Shown: positions 9,239-19,900 of the stretch, piece by piece
Position numbering within the stretch: position 1 is the stretch's first letter
Layout of the letters: each line of letters starts with the position of its first letter
DNA from: Rhizobium sp. ACO-34A
GTDB lineage: Bacteria > Pseudomonadota > Alphaproteobacteria > Rhizobiales > Rhizobiaceae
DNA length: 64,000 nucleotides
Direction of reading: 5' to 3'
Assembly: GCA_002600635.1 (NCBI GenBank)
Contig: CP021371.1
Coordinates: forward strand, 3,599,001-3,663,000
Made by a program: the position numbers and the translations under genes
Notes under the pieces: model-generated
Databases searched by the model: none
Seen by the model: only the letters and a program-made list of their open reading frames with translations
Told to the model about the DNA's origin: nothing

Positions 9239-9350
9239 CGTCATCCCGGCCCTGAGCCGGGATCCAGCGCGATCAAGTCTTTGATCGCAAAAGAGTCTTT
9301 TGCACGATAGACATCGCGCTGCTGGATGCCGGACTAAATCCGGCATGACG
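9239..9350. repeat. RIME-type intergenic element, copy 1
   Basis: 112-bp element bounded by CGTCATCCCGG and CCGGCATGACG arms, with an inner CGCGATCAAG...GATCGC palindrome and GCGCTGCTGGATG. Nearly identical in sequence and equal in length to 28687-28798. Matches the rhizobial RIME1 palindrome family as I know it. Confidence 0.8.
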
Positions 9351-9403
9351 GGAAAAGATGCGTCGACTTCAACAACATCCCTTCTCAGCCGCCCGATTCG
9401 TCG

Positions 9404-10630
9404 TCACGGACGGCTGATCTCTTCGAGATACCAGTTGATGTAGCGCAGCTCGTTCTGCTCCATCGGCGCAATCGGCCCCGGCTCGTAGAAATGCGAGCGC
9501 ACGCCCCGCGCCGTGTGTTCGATGATCGCCTTGTCCTCGTCGGTCGTCACCCGCCAGAGCCAGGTGAGCTTTTCGAAGTCGTAGTCGATACCCGCCTCGG
9601 CCTTGCCGTCGACCAGCCAGATCAGTTCCATCTCGCAGGTATCGACTGTCTTCGGGATGAAGCGGTAAATCATGCCGTGGTCGGCATAGCAGACGAGAAA
9701 ACTCGTGCCGCCGAGATGGATCGAGGTAACGCCACCGTCGAAATCGGTGAACCGCCCCATCAGCGTGCTGAGCGGCTGGCCATCCTTGCTGCCGGTCTTC
9801 ACGCCGTCATAGAGCGCATAGCGGAAGGCATGGATCGTTTCCTTGCCGCCAGCCGAAGACTGCCAGTGATTGCCCGATCCGATTTCGATGCCGAGCGCGC
9901 AGGTTCGCGCCTCCATGGCCGCATTCAATTCCTCGATCATATGCAGCGGCTGTTCCAGCGCATGCGTCTCGGAATACTCCGGATGAGCCGGACCGCAGTG
10001 ATAGCACTCGACGTAGTTTTCGACCGCAAGCTTCCAGTTCGCGTCGATCACATAGCTCTGCCGATGCGCGACCTTCGCGCTCGCCCAGCCGTATTGGCCA
10101 CAGGTCGCGTGCAGCAGCGCTTCGACCTCGCTGAAATCGAGCGGTTCCTTCGCAAAGGAAATGAACACCAGCCCCTCGACCACCCGCACATGTGCCTTCT
10201 TCAGCCCATGCGCCTGCCGGTCGAAGTCCTTCGGCATCAGGCGCGCCGCCCTCAACGTACCGTCATTGCCATAGGTCCAGGCGTGATAGGGACAGACGAA
10301 GGCCTTGGCATTGCCCTTCTCCTTGGTGCAGACCTCCGCCCCGCGATGACGGCAGAGATTGAGCAGCGCATGCACGCGGCCATCCGCTCCGCGCGTCAGG
10401 ATCACCGCTTCCGAGGCAAGCTTGAAAACCTCGAAATCCCCGGGATTGGGAATGACGCTCTCATGCGCCAGACAGTGCCAGTGGCGGAAGAATACCCGCT
10501 CCATATCCCGCTCGAAGATCGCGGGATCGAGATAGAACGGACGCTCCAGCGCATAGCCCGGCCGGTATGCGGAAACGAGCCTGTCGATGGCGTCAGGCTC
10601 CGTCACTCTGCTGATTTCCGATGCGAGCAT
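9404..10630 (-). CDS. Rieske non-haem iron oxygenase, alpha subunit (methylamine/betaine demethylase type)
   Basis: 408 residues. The N-terminal Rieske [2Fe-2S] domain has C-R-H (LLNLCRHRGAEV) and C-P-Y-H (FVCPYHAWTY) ligands. The C-terminal catalytic domain has the mononuclear iron motif ECYHCGPAHPEY. It resembles oxygenases that N-demethylate quaternary amines (glycine-betaine GbcA, stachydrine Stc2, carnitine CntA). Two FAD/GcvT dehydrogenases sit upstream in the same direction and would oxidise the demethylated products, giving a consistent pathway. No reductase partner is present in the window, so electrons must come from elsewhere. The ATG at 10630 follows GGAGAT. The exact substrate cannot be read from sequence. 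Confidence 0.8.
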   Translation of the reverse strand: MLASEISRVTEPDAIDRLVSAYRPGYALERPFYLDPAIFERDMERVFFRHWHCLAHESVIPNPGDFEVFKLASEAVILTRGADGRVHALLNLCRHRGAEVCTKEKGNAKAFVCPYHAWTYGNDGTLRAARLMPKDFDRQAHGLKKAHVRVVEGLVFISFAKEPLDFSEVEALLHATCGQYGWASAKVAHRQSYVIDANWKLAVENYVECYHCGPAHPEYSETHALEQPLHMIEELNAAMEARTCALGIEIGSGNHWQSSAGGKETIHAFRYALYDGVKTGSKDGQPLSTLMGRFTDFDGGVTSIHLGGTSFLVCYADHGMIYRFIPKTVDTCEMELIWLVDGKAEAGIDYDFEKLTWLWRVTTDEDKAIIEHTARGVRSHFYEPGPIAPMEQNELRYINWYLEEISRP

Positions 10631-10754
10631 GAATGGATCTCCATTAAACAGACCGGAAGACCGCGTTCCGGCGCGCGCATTTCGACTTTGTTCGCGTTCT
10701 TGGGCAGGCCACTCTTTGCAAACCGCCCCTCGTCTACCTCTGGCCTTGTGGGCC

Positions 10755-10892
10755 GCCCCTCATCCGGCTGCCGCCACCTTCTCCCCGTAAACGGGGAGAA
10801 GGGGTTTGCCGCACCGCTTTCACCATCAACGAGTTGTGAGTAAGCCACGTCCCCTCTCCCCGCTTGCGGGGAGAGGGTTAGGGTGAGGGGCA
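10755..10892. repeat. Rhizobial intergenic palindromic repeat (CCCCTCATCC family), copy a
   Basis: Begins CCCCTCATCCGGCTGCCGCC, has TTCTCCCCGTAAACGGGGAGAA and CTCTCCCCGCTTGCGGGGAGAG hairpins, and ends GGGTGAGGGG, the complement of the outer arm. It occupies most of the 296-bp gap between the Rieske gene and the FAD/GcvT gene. The same family recurs at 22787, 24222, 34168 and 52123. Confidence 0.75.
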
Positions 10893-10926
10893 ACGACTGC
10901 TCTCTCAACCGGGTCAAACACACCGC

Positions 10927-13392
10927 TCACATCTTCACCCGTTCCGCCTTGGGGTCGTACAGCGGCGCAAGCGAAGCCTCGGCCGCGAACCGTTCCCCGG
11001 CGATTTCGATCTCGTATTTCGATGCCAGGACGTCGGCTGCGCTCTGACCCTCGCAGGGCACATAGCCAAGGCCGATCGCACCTTTAAGAAAATGGCCGTA
11101 ATTGCCCGACGTAATGGTTCCGACGATTTTTCCGTCACGGACCAGCGCCTCGTTGTGAAAGACCAGCGGTTCCGGATCGATGAGGCGCAACTGCACGAGC
11201 CGGCGCTTCAGCCCCTCTTCCTGCTTTTTCAACACCGCATCCCGGCCGATGAAATCGCCCTTTCCGGTTTTGACCGCAAAGCCCAGCCCCGCCTCCAGCA
11301 CATGGTCCTCGTCGGTGATGTCATGCCCGAAATGGCGGAATGCCTTTTCGATGCGGCAGCTGTCGAGCGCGTGCAGACCGCACAGTTTCAGCCCCAGGTC
11401 TTCGCCGGCCGCCTCCAGCGCCTCGAAGACATGCGCCGCCTGATCCGACGAGACGTAAAGCTCCCAGCCCAGCTCGCCGACATAGGTGACGCGATGGGCA
11501 CGGGCGAGGCCGTAACCGATCTCGATCTCGCGGGCCGAACCGAACGGATGGGCCGCATTGGAAAAATCGCTCGGGCTCACCTTATTGAGCAGTTCGCGCG
11601 ATTTTGGCCCCATGACGCAGAGAACACTTTCCGCGGCGGTCACATCGGTCACCACCACGAAGTCATCAGGCAGAAGGTTCTTGCGCAGCCAGGCAAGGTC
11701 GCGCTGGAGCGTCGCGCCCGGAACGACGAGGAAGAAGGCCGTCTCCGAGAGACGCGTGACTGTCAGGTCGCTTTCGATACCGCCCCGGCGGTTGAGCATC
11801 TGCGTATAGACGATCCGGCCCGCCTCGACGTCCATCTGGTTGGCGCAAAGCCGTTGCAGGAAAGCGAGCGCATCGCGGCCCTCCACGCGGATCTTGCCAA
11901 AGGACGTCATGTCGAACAGGCCCACGCCTTCGCGCACCGCCATGTGTTCGGCGCGCTGGTTGTCGAACCAGTTCTGCCGCTTCCAGCTGTAGCGGTATTC
12001 CTTTTCCTGCCCCGCTCCGGCAAACCAGTTCGCCCTTTCCCAGCCCGCCACCTCGCCAAAGACGGCGCCGCGCTTCTTCAGGTGTTCATGGATCGGCGAG
12101 CGGCGCACGCCGCGCGCCGTTGCCATCTGCCGGTAGGGAAAGTGGTCGGCATAAAGCAGGCCCAGCGTCTCGGTGACACGCTCCTGCAGATAAAGCCGGT
12201 TTTTCTGGAAAGGCTGTGCACGGCGGATATCGACCTCCCAGAGATCGAAGGGCGGCTCGCCGTCGTTCATCCACTGGGCCAGCGCCATGCCGGCCCCGCC
12301 GGAAGAGACGATACCGATGGAGTTGTATCCGGCCGCCACCCAGTATCCCTTAAGCTCCGGCGCTTCCCCGAGATAATAGCGATCGTCGGGCGTGAAGCTT
12401 TCCGGTCCGCAGAAAAAGGTATGGATGCCGGCCGTCTCCAGCATCGGCATGCGCCTTACCGCCATTTCGAGGATCGGCTGGAAGTGATCGAAATCGTCGG
12501 GAAGCTGGTCGAAACAGAAATCCTCGGAAATTCCGTCCATGCCCCAAGGCTTGGCCTTCAGTTCGAAGGCGCCGAGCAGCATCTTGCCGGCATCCTCCTT
12601 GTAATAGGCCTGCTCGTCGGGCACGCGCAGCACCGGAAGCTGGCCAAGTCCCGGCACCGGCTCGGTGACGATGTAGAAATGCTCCGCCGCATGCAGCGGC
12701 ACTGTCACACCGGATTGGGCCGCGAGATTGCGTCCCCACATGCCCGCGGCGTTGACCACGTTCTCGGTCTCGATCACATGGCGCTCGCCGGCCTGCTCGC
12801 AGACGACGCCCGTCACGCGGCCATCCTTCGTCAGGACATCGATGACCTTGACGCCCTCGATGACAGTCGCGCCATGCTGCCGGGCGCCCTTCGCCAGCGC
12901 CATCGCGATATTGGCCGGATCGCACTGGCCGTCGAGCGGCAGATGCACCGCCGCCTTGACGTCCGAGACATTCAGATACGGATAAAGCTCCGTCACCCGC
13001 GCCGGATCGATTTCCTGCACATCGACATTGAACGCCCGCGCCAGCGAGGCCTGCCGGTAGATTTCCTCGCGCCGCTCGTCCGTCAGCGCGACGGTGATCG
13101 AGCCGTTCTGCTTCATGCCCGTGCCGATCCCGGTTTCCGCCTCGAGCCGCACGTAGAGATCGCGCGAATATTTCGCGAGCCGCGTCATGTTCTGGCTGCC
13201 GCGAAGCTGGCCGATCAGCCCGGCGGCATGCCAGGTGGTGCCGGATGTCAGCTGCTTGCGCTCCAGAAGCACCACATCGGTCCAGCCGAGCTTGGCGAGG
13301 TGATAGGCAACCGAACAGCCGGATACACCGCCGCCGATGATGACGGCCCTCGCCTTGGACGGAACAGGCTTGAGGGAAGTGGTATTGCTCAT
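10927..13392 (-). CDS. FAD-dependent oxidoreductase with GcvT domain (dimethylglycine/sarcosine dehydrogenase-like), paralogue 1
   Basis: 821 residues. An N-terminal DAO-type FAD domain ([20 protein letters not shown], then GTTWHAAG, whose His matches the covalent-FAD histidine of dimethylglycine dehydrogenase) is followed by a C-terminal aminomethyltransferase (GcvT) fold (about 440-810, with [10 protein letters not shown] and [16 protein letters not shown]) that binds folate and captures one-carbon units. The expected role is oxidative demethylation of an N-methyl amine to an amine plus methylene-THF. Its start overlaps the stop of the next paralogue upstream by 4 bp, so the two are translationally coupled. 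The precise substrate (dimethylglycine, sarcosine or another betaine) is open. Confidence 0.83.
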   Translation of the reverse strand: MSNTTSLKPVPSKARAVIIGGGVSGCSVAYHLAKLGWTDVVLLERKQLTSGTTWHAAGLIGQLRGSQNMTRLAKYSRDLYVRLEAETGIGTGMKQNGSITVALTDERREEIYRQASLARAFNVDVQEIDPARVTELYPYLNVSDVKAAVHLPLDGQCDPANIAMALAKGARQHGATVIEGVKVIDVLTKDGRVTGVVCEQAGERHVIETENVVNAAGMWGRNLAAQSGVTVPLHAAEHFYIVTEPVPGLGQLPVLRVPDEQAYYKEDAGKMLLGAFELKAKPWGMDGISEDFCFDQLPDDFDHFQPILEMAVRRMPMLETAGIHTFFCGPESFTPDDRYYLGEAPELKGYWVAAGYNSIGIVSSGGAGMALAQWMNDGEPPFDLWEVDIRRAQPFQKNRLYLQERVTETLGLLYADHFPYRQMATARGVRRSPIHEHLKKRGAVFGEVAGWERANWFAGAGQEKEYRYSWKRQNWFDNQRAEHMAVREGVGLFDMTSFGKIRVEGRDALAFLQRLCANQMDVEAGRIVYTQMLNRRGGIESDLTVTRLSETAFFLVVPGATLQRDLAWLRKNLLPDDFVVVTDVTAAESVLCVMGPKSRELLNKVSPSDFSNAAHPFGSAREIEIGYGLARAHRVTYVGELGWELYVSSDQAAHVFEALEAAGEDLGLKLCGLHALDSCRIEKAFRHFGHDITDEDHVLEAGLGFAVKTGKGDFIGRDAVLKKQEEGLKRRLVQLRLIDPEPLVFHNEALVRDGKIVGTITSGNYGHFLKGAIGLGYVPCEGQSAADVLASKYEIEIAGERFAAEASLAPLYDPKAERVKM

Positions 13393-15839
13393 GCCTTCAG
13401 CCTCTCGTTCGATGCATCCCAGATCGACTGATCCGGCTGTACGACCGCCTTGAACCGGTCGCCGAAAATCTCGACTTCTATCGCGGTGCCGGGCTCGCAG
13501 AGATCGGCGCGCAGCATGCCGAGAGCGATGGACTTGCCGACCCGGTAACCCCAGTTGCCGGAGGTTGTCTCTCCGACCACCTGTCCGTCATGCCAGAGCG
13601 TCGACATATAGGGCGCGTCGCAATCATCAGCCTCGACGACCAGCGTCACGAAGCGTTTCGAAACGCCCCGCTGCTTCTCGGCCAAAAGCGCCGCCTTGCC
13701 CTTGAAATCCGGCTTCGACCAGTCGACGAACCGTTCAAGCCCGCCTTGCAGCACGGTGTAGTCGGTCGAAAGATCGCCCTTCCAGGCGCGATAGCCCTTT
13801 TCCACGCGGAGACAGTCCAGCGCCTCCATGCCGAAGGGTTTCAACCCGTGGCTCTTGCCCGCCATCCAGATCGCGTCGAAAACATCGGGCGTATCCTCGA
13901 CCCTGGTATGGATCTCCCATCCGAGTTCACCGGCAAAGGAAACACGCACGAGCTGGCACCAGCGCCCGCCGATCTGCGCCGACTGATGTGTGAGCCACGG
14001 GCGGGAAAGATCGGCGTCCGTGACATCGGCGAGGATCGCGCGGGAGTAAGGCCCGGTCAGGATCTGGCAGGAGAAGGCCTCGGTTACATCTTCGATAACG
14101 AAAGCGGCATCGGCCGGTTTAAGCTTCAGGAGCCATTCGTAATCATGCCACTGGGCGGTCGCAGCCGTTATGAGGAAGAAGAAATCCTCCTCGATCGCCA
14201 TCACCGACATCTCTGTGACGATCCGGCCCTTGTCGTCGGCGAAATAGGCAAGCCCGATCCGCCCGGGCTTCGGCACGCGACCGGTGATGATGGAGGAAAG
14301 CCAGTCGCGCGCACCAGCACCCTTCACCCGGTAGCGGGAAAATCCCGGCAGATCGAGAATGCCCGCAGCGTCACGTACTGCAAGACACTCCTCCTCGATC
14401 CGCGGACTCCACGGCCCGTTCCGGTCCCATGTCTGGGTTGCCGCTTCCGAGGTATCGTCGCCGGGCTTTGCATACCACATCGCCCGCTCCCAGCCGTTAT
14501 AGGGCTTGAACTGCGCACCGAGCGCCACGATCCGGTCATGGATCGGGGAAAGCTTGCGATTGCGCCCCGCCGGCCAATAGTGCTTCGGGAAGTGCATCGC
14601 ATATTCATGGCCGTAGATCTCCATGCCCTTGGCGACGCAATAATCGGGATCGGACGCGAAGGAGGTGTAACGGCGCGGATCGCAGGACCACATGTCCCAT
14701 TCCGTCTCGCCCTCCGTCACCCATTCGGCCAGCACCTTGCCGGCCCCGCCCGCCTGACAGATGCCGAAGGTGAAGACGCAGGCCTCGAAGGCATTCGGCA
14801 CGCCGGGCATCGGGCCGATCAGCGGATTGCCGTCCGGTGCATAGGGAATGGGACCGTTGATCATCTTGGAGAGACCCGCCGTGCCAAGGATCGGTACGCG
14901 CTCGACGGCATCGTTGAGATACCACTCCAGCCTCTCCAGATCGTCGGGGAAAAGCTGGAAGGAAAAATCCTCCGGCATCGGGTCGTCCTTCGTCACCCAA
15001 TGCGCCCGACAGGCCTTTTCGTAAGGCCCGAGATTCATGCCGTATTTTTCCTGCCGGAGATAATAGGAGCTGTCGACATCGCGCAGCAGCGGCAGCTTGT
15101 GGCCCGCCTCCCGAGACCATGCCTCCAGTTCAGGAATGGTGTCGAACAGCATGTATTGATGGCTCATCACCATCATCGGCACATCGCGACCGAACAGCTT
15201 GCCGACCTCGCGGGCATAATAACCGGCGGCGTTGACGACATATTCGCAGCGGATCTCGCCAAGCGGCGTGGTCAGCACCCACTCACCGTTTTCCCGGCGC
15301 GCCGCGGTGACGGGACAGAAGCGAACGATCTTCGCGCCCATGTCGCGCGCGCCCTTCGCCAGTGCCTGGGTCAACTGGGCCGGATCGATATCGCCGTCAT
15401 AGGGATCGTAGAGCGCTCCAGTCAGGTCATGGGTTTCGAGGAACGGATATTTCGACCGCATCTCGTCAGTCGACATGATGTCGAGGTCCATGCCCTGATA
15501 GCGGCCCATGCCGACGACGCGCCTGAACTCCTGCAGGCGCTCCTTCGTGTGACCGATCCTGAGCGATCCCGTGACGTGATAGTTCATAGGATAATCGACC
15601 AGCCCGCCGAGCTTCGCGTAAAGCTCGGTCGAATAACGCTGCATGTTCATGATCGACCATGAAGAGGAGAAGGTCGGCACATTGCCGGCCGCATGCCAGG
15701 TCGAGCCTGCCGTCAGCTCGTTCTTTTCCAGAAGCACGCAATCCGTCCATCCGGCCTTCGCCAGATGATAGAGCGAAGAGGCCCCCACGGCCCCGCCCCC
15801 GATGATGACGACACGTGCCGATCCGGGCAGTTGAGACAT
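13389..15839 (-). CDS. FAD-dependent oxidoreductase with GcvT domain, paralogue 2
   Basis: 816 residues with the same architecture as its downstream neighbour: FAD-binding [33 protein letters not shown] with the candidate flavin-linking His, then a GcvT-like C-terminal half ([17 protein letters not shown]). It is the first gene of the operon, immediately facing the LysR gene at 16079. Having two coupled, diverged copies suggests successive demethylations of one compound, or two electron-transfer partners. Family knowledge predicts a soluble enzyme that passes electrons to an electron-transfer flavoprotein. The ATG at 15839 has only a weak ribosome site in front of it. Confidence 0.83.
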   Translation of the reverse strand: MSQLPGSARVVIIGGGAVGASSLYHLAKAGWTDCVLLEKNELTAGSTWHAAGNVPTFSSSWSIMNMQRYSTELYAKLGGLVDYPMNYHVTGSLRIGHTKERLQEFRRVVGMGRYQGMDLDIMSTDEMRSKYPFLETHDLTGALYDPYDGDIDPAQLTQALAKGARDMGAKIVRFCPVTAARRENGEWVLTTPLGEIRCEYVVNAAGYYAREVGKLFGRDVPMMVMSHQYMLFDTIPELEAWSREAGHKLPLLRDVDSSYYLRQEKYGMNLGPYEKACRAHWVTKDDPMPEDFSFQLFPDDLERLEWYLNDAVERVPILGTAGLSKMINGPIPYAPDGNPLIGPMPGVPNAFEACVFTFGICQAGGAGKVLAEWVTEGETEWDMWSCDPRRYTSFASDPDYCVAKGMEIYGHEYAMHFPKHYWPAGRNRKLSPIHDRIVALGAQFKPYNGWERAMWYAKPGDDTSEAATQTWDRNGPWSPRIEEECLAVRDAAGILDLPGFSRYRVKGAGARDWLSSIITGRVPKPGRIGLAYFADDKGRIVTEMSVMAIEEDFFFLITAATAQWHDYEWLLKLKPADAAFVIEDVTEAFSCQILTGPYSRAILADVTDADLSRPWLTHQSAQIGGRWCQLVRVSFAGELGWEIHTRVEDTPDVFDAIWMAGKSHGLKPFGMEALDCLRVEKGYRAWKGDLSTDYTVLQGGLERFVDWSKPDFKGKAALLAEKQRGVSKRFVTLVVEADDCDAPYMSTLWHDGQVVGETTSGNWGYRVGKSIALGMLRADLCEPGTAIEVEIFGDRFKAVVQPDQSIWDASNERLKA

Positions 15840-15940
15840 CTATATTCCCCTCTTGTTTTGGCGTGAGCTTGCAGAAGGAAATGACGTTCATCAAGCGAGC
15901 GGATTTCGCTTTATTGATCGAAGAATTCGATTAGATTGCC

Positions 15941-16046
15941 TAAAGCATGTCGCGCAAAAGTGTGCCGCGGTTTTGCGGCAACGACATGCGATAAAACAAA
16001 AGCTCAAAGCGTGCGGAGCGAATCTGAAAGATCGCGACACGCTTTG
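15941..16046. repeat. Rhizobial intergenic palindromic element in LysR/FAD divergent gap
   Basis: AGCATGTCGCGCAAAAGTGTG...CGACATGCG forms one hairpin, and CAAAGCGTG...CACGCTTTG forms a second. The composition is typical of dispersed Rhizobiaceae palindromes. It fills about half of the 239-bp divergent control region and ends 32 bp before the LysR start, so it may carry or displace regulatory sites. Confidence 0.6.
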
Positions 16047-16078
16047 GATGTCGCCATGACCGGCCAACGGAGAAAACC

Positions 16079-16966
16079 GTGCAGATCGAGCTGATCGAAA
16101 CCTATCTCGACCTGATGGAGACACGCAGCTTCAATCGCACCGCCGAGCGGATGAATATCAGGCAATCGACGGTCTCCCATCGTGTCAAGGCGCTGGAGGC
16201 AGCCCTCGGCCGTTCGCTCTTCACCCGCAACAAGGGCGGCACCGCTCCGACGCCCGCCGGCCTGCGTTTCCTCGACCACGCGCGAGCGCTTCAACGTCAA
16301 TGGCATGAGGCGGCTCGCACGGTCGAAAGCGCCGGTGCCTACGAGCACGCCATGCGCATCGGCGTCCAGCAGGATGTGGCCGAGGAACTCGCCGGTCCAT
16401 GGCTGAGAGCGGTCCGCGCCGACCTGCCCGGAACCTCGATCTATATCGAGGCCGACTATTCGATCCAGATGAACAGGGACCTTGCGAGCGGCGATCTCGA
16501 TCTTGCGATCCTCTACACGCCCCACTTCCTGCCGGACCTGCATTACGAGCGGATCGGGGAAATGACCTATGTGCTGGTCAGTACCCTGTCATCGAGCGTG
16601 GACGATCTGAACCGGGAGAACTACATCAGCGCGAGCTATTCCCCGGCCTTCGACAGGATGCATCGGCTGGCCCTGCCGCAACTTGCCACCACGGCGTTGT
16701 CCTCCGGCCAGAACGTCACCATCTCGGGTCTGCTGAAAAGCCTCGGTGGCGGCGCTTTCGTGACGAAGGCGACCGCTGAAAGTCTTCATCGCACCGGTAT
16801 CGCCCATATCGTCGGAGACATCGCACCGATCCCGCAGACGGTCTATGCCGCAACCGGCATTCGGACACGCCACGCGCACCAGCATCGCCGCGTCATCGCG
16901 GCGATGGAAGCCCTGTTAGGAGCGGGCACGCCGAGGCCACAGGACCCCGGACAGCCCACAGGCTGA
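16079..16966 (+). CDS. LysR-family transcriptional regulator
   Basis: 295 residues with an N-terminal winged helix (SFNRTAERMNIRQSTVSHRV at about 18-37, LGRSLFTRNKGG) and a type-2 periplasmic-binding-like effector domain. GTG start at 16079 with CGGAG in front. Divergent from the FAD/GcvT-Rieske operon, which it probably controls in response to a methylated-amine ligand. This is the usual LysR arrangement but unproven. The short effector domain ends ...PRPQDPGQPTG. It is convergent with the autotransporter gene, whose stop lies 11 bp away, with no room for a terminator. Confidence 0.88.
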   Translation: MQIELIETYLDLMETRSFNRTAERMNIRQSTVSHRVKALEAALGRSLFTRNKGGTAPTPAGLRFLDHARALQRQWHEAARTVESAGAYEHAMRIGVQQDVAEELAGPWLRAVRADLPGTSIYIEADYSIQMNRDLASGDLDLAILYTPHFLPDLHYERIGEMTYVLVSTLSSSVDDLNRENYISASYSPAFDRMHRLALPQLATTALSSGQNVTISGLLKSLGGGAFVTKATAESLHRTGIAHIVGDIAPIPQTVYAATGIRTRHAHQHRRVIAAMEALLGAGTPRPQDPGQPTG

Positions 16967-16977
16967 GATATCTCTCG

Positions 16978-19900
16978 TCAGAACCGAACGTCGAAGCGGC
17001 CCTTGATCTGCTGCTCCCAATCGCCACCACCGGCCTGACCGGCATAGGAAACCCCGAAGGTCGCCGTCTTCGACAGCGAGACGGAAAGGCCAGCCTCGAA
17101 GACCGCGACGTCGCGTGCGATCGGCGTACCGGCGACGGTGAAGGCATCCCCCGTCGCAAAGGCGTGTTCCGAGGTCGGCGTTGCATCGCCGAATGCATGA
17201 CGCCAGCCGACCATGCCCTGCAAGCCGATGGGAGTGCCACCAAGATCGATGGGCGCGGAAGCCCTGAGGCCCAGCGTCGAATAGGTCACCGCGTAATCAT
17301 CACTGGAAGCGGAAATAGCTGCATCGCCACCCGTTTCGGTCATGCGGTCCGTATGCAGCAGCACATGGGCAAGCCCCGCAAACGGCGAGAAATGGCCGAT
17401 GCCCGTGTCTATGCCGTAGCTTGCCTCGCCGAAGAACTGTGCGGTCGAGGCATCGTAATCGGCATCGAGATCCTCGCTGAAGCTGCCGATATCGACGGAC
17501 CGGTCGGTCGATATCTGATGCCAGGTGTAAGCACCGCCGAACCTCAGATCGAATGCGCCGAGCGAGCGGCTGCCATACACACCGAGAGAGTAATTGTCCG
17601 ACGTGCCCGACGAATCGCGGCCGTTCACGTCGAAGCTGGTCCGGCTGTAGCCACCGGCAAGACCAAGACGCCAGTCTTCGAGGAACACCGCGTCGGCACC
17701 GCCGAGGAAGCCGCCCGTATTGTGTTCGAGCGAGGCGGCGTTGCCGTCGCTGTCTGCCTTTGCCCAGGAACCGAAGGACGACAGCCAGAAGCCGTGCTCT
17801 CCGGTCGCCTCGCCGGCGAGAAGCCGGGCGTTCAGACCGTCGCGGACAAAGCGGCTTTCATCCACCAGCATGCCCTTGACGGAAGCGTGGATTTCGCCCG
17901 ACAGCGCATCATAGGCCGGACGGACGGCGCTTTCGCCGAGACTTGCCACGACGCTCTGCACCGGATCGCCGCTCGCCATGCTGTCGAGCGCGGTACCGAC
18001 AGCGATCTGGTTGCGGGTCTGCCCCAGGCTCGCAAAGCTCGTATTGTTACGCGACAGCGTCAGGTAGATGTTGTTGGCGTCATAGACCAGCGTGCCATCG
18101 AGGAAGACGAAGCCGTCCGAGATCGAACCGAAGGTTCCAGATACACCGCCATCCGCCGCCAGGATCGTATAGACCGTGCCGACCGAATAGGTGCTGCCGT
18201 TATCCGTACCGTTTTCCGGACCGAAATAGACGCTGGCGCCGGAGTTGATGGTGGCTGTTCCCGTCGCATGCAGAAGGTCGCTGCGACCGGCATCGTCGAT
18301 CTCGACGGAATAGGTGGAGCCTGAAGCAAAGGTGATATTGGCAACGGTCAGCGTACCGATCGAATTGCCGGGAGCGACCGTACCGCCGCTGGCGACATAT
18401 ACATTACCGAGCGTGCCGGAACCGCCGAGCGTAGCCCCCGAAAGAACATTGGCGACGGCAGTCAGCGTCGAGGTATTCACCGAAACCAGTCCGCCCTCGA
18501 TGCTCAGGTCTCCGGTGAACGAAGAATAATCGCCGGTCAACTTGGTAAGACCGGAGAGGAAAGACAGCGTTCCAGCGCCCTCCACATCGGAAGCGAAGAC
18601 ATAGCTGGTGCCGGTGTGATTGAATACGATTTCGCCGTCACCGTCGCCGAAGATCACGGCCGAGGCATTGACCGTGCCGGCAGCAGCGGCCGCGGCACCT
18701 CTCTCGGCGCCGATATTGAGCGTGCCACTCGATGACGAGTCGTCGGCGATCACGATCCGGTCCGCACTGACAGTTGCGCCATCCGACACCGTCAACACGC
18801 CATCACCCTCGATACCGACCGAAAGCCGGCCAGCGATCGTGAGGTTCGAACCGGCGCCCGATACGAGAACGGAACCGTAAGAATTGGCTTCATTGCCGAT
18901 ATGCAGGCGGTTACCGACGACCGAGCCGCCATCCGTCACGGTCAGATAACCCGCACCGAAACGACCGACATTGAGATCACCGGAATAAAGCACGGAGGAA
19001 TCGACAAGCGCAGACCATGTCGAGCCTGTTCCCGTGACCGTCATCCTGCCCACGGAACCGGAAAGATCGCCCAAAATACCTTGAAGCGAACTGATGGAAC
19101 CGCCGGAGGAGATGGTCACCATGCCTTCCGAACCGGTATTGTGACCGACGAAGAACGCACCGCTCATTTCCCAGGACGAGCCGGCGCCCGCCACCCTCGC
19201 CTCGCTGTTCGACCCGTTTTCGGTGCCGACATAGCCGTCCGTGCTGGTGACGACGCCGCCATCTGAAACCAGCAGGAAGCCTGTACCGAGGTTACCGACA
19301 TAAAGCACACCGGTATTGTCCCAGCGGCTCCCCGCATTGGTCACCGCCGCGCGGCCATATCCCGTCGAGTTCCAGCCGAGGATCGCACCGGCGGAATTCA
19401 CCTGACCGCCGCTCTGGACGACCATCAAGCCCTCGCCATCATAACCGATGCCGATGCGGTTGGCCACATCAAGCGTCGAATCGGAAACGGTGATCCGGCT
19501 GTCGGCAAGCGCTCCGTAACCTGCATAGAGCGTCCCGGCGCTCACATAGCCGCCGTGTTCCAAAGTCAGCCTGCCGAACCCATCCAGGCCAATATTGAGA
19601 TTGTTGGTAACCGTGAAGGCGCTGTCCGTGCCGGAGATATAAATGGTGCCATCACCGTCACTCGTATAGCCGAGCGAAGCGCTGGCCGCCTCCACAACGC
19701 CACCGTCAGTTATAATGAGCTGCCCGTCCGTGCTTCCCCCGACAACAAGGTCGTTATCGATCTCCCAGCGGCTATCGGTGTCCATCACCCTGACGATGCT
19801 GCCGGAAGCAGTGTCCAGATTGGCGATCGTGGCACTGCCGGTATGAACATAACCGCCATCGGAGATCCAGAGCGAGCCTACACCGCCACCGCCGACCATC

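Noticed and set aside
11092..13431. 779-codon frame opposite the FAD/GcvT gene (and the 690-codon one at 13590-15662)
   Set aside because: Antisense shadows of well-supported dehydrogenases; high GC at third codon positions keeps the frames open.
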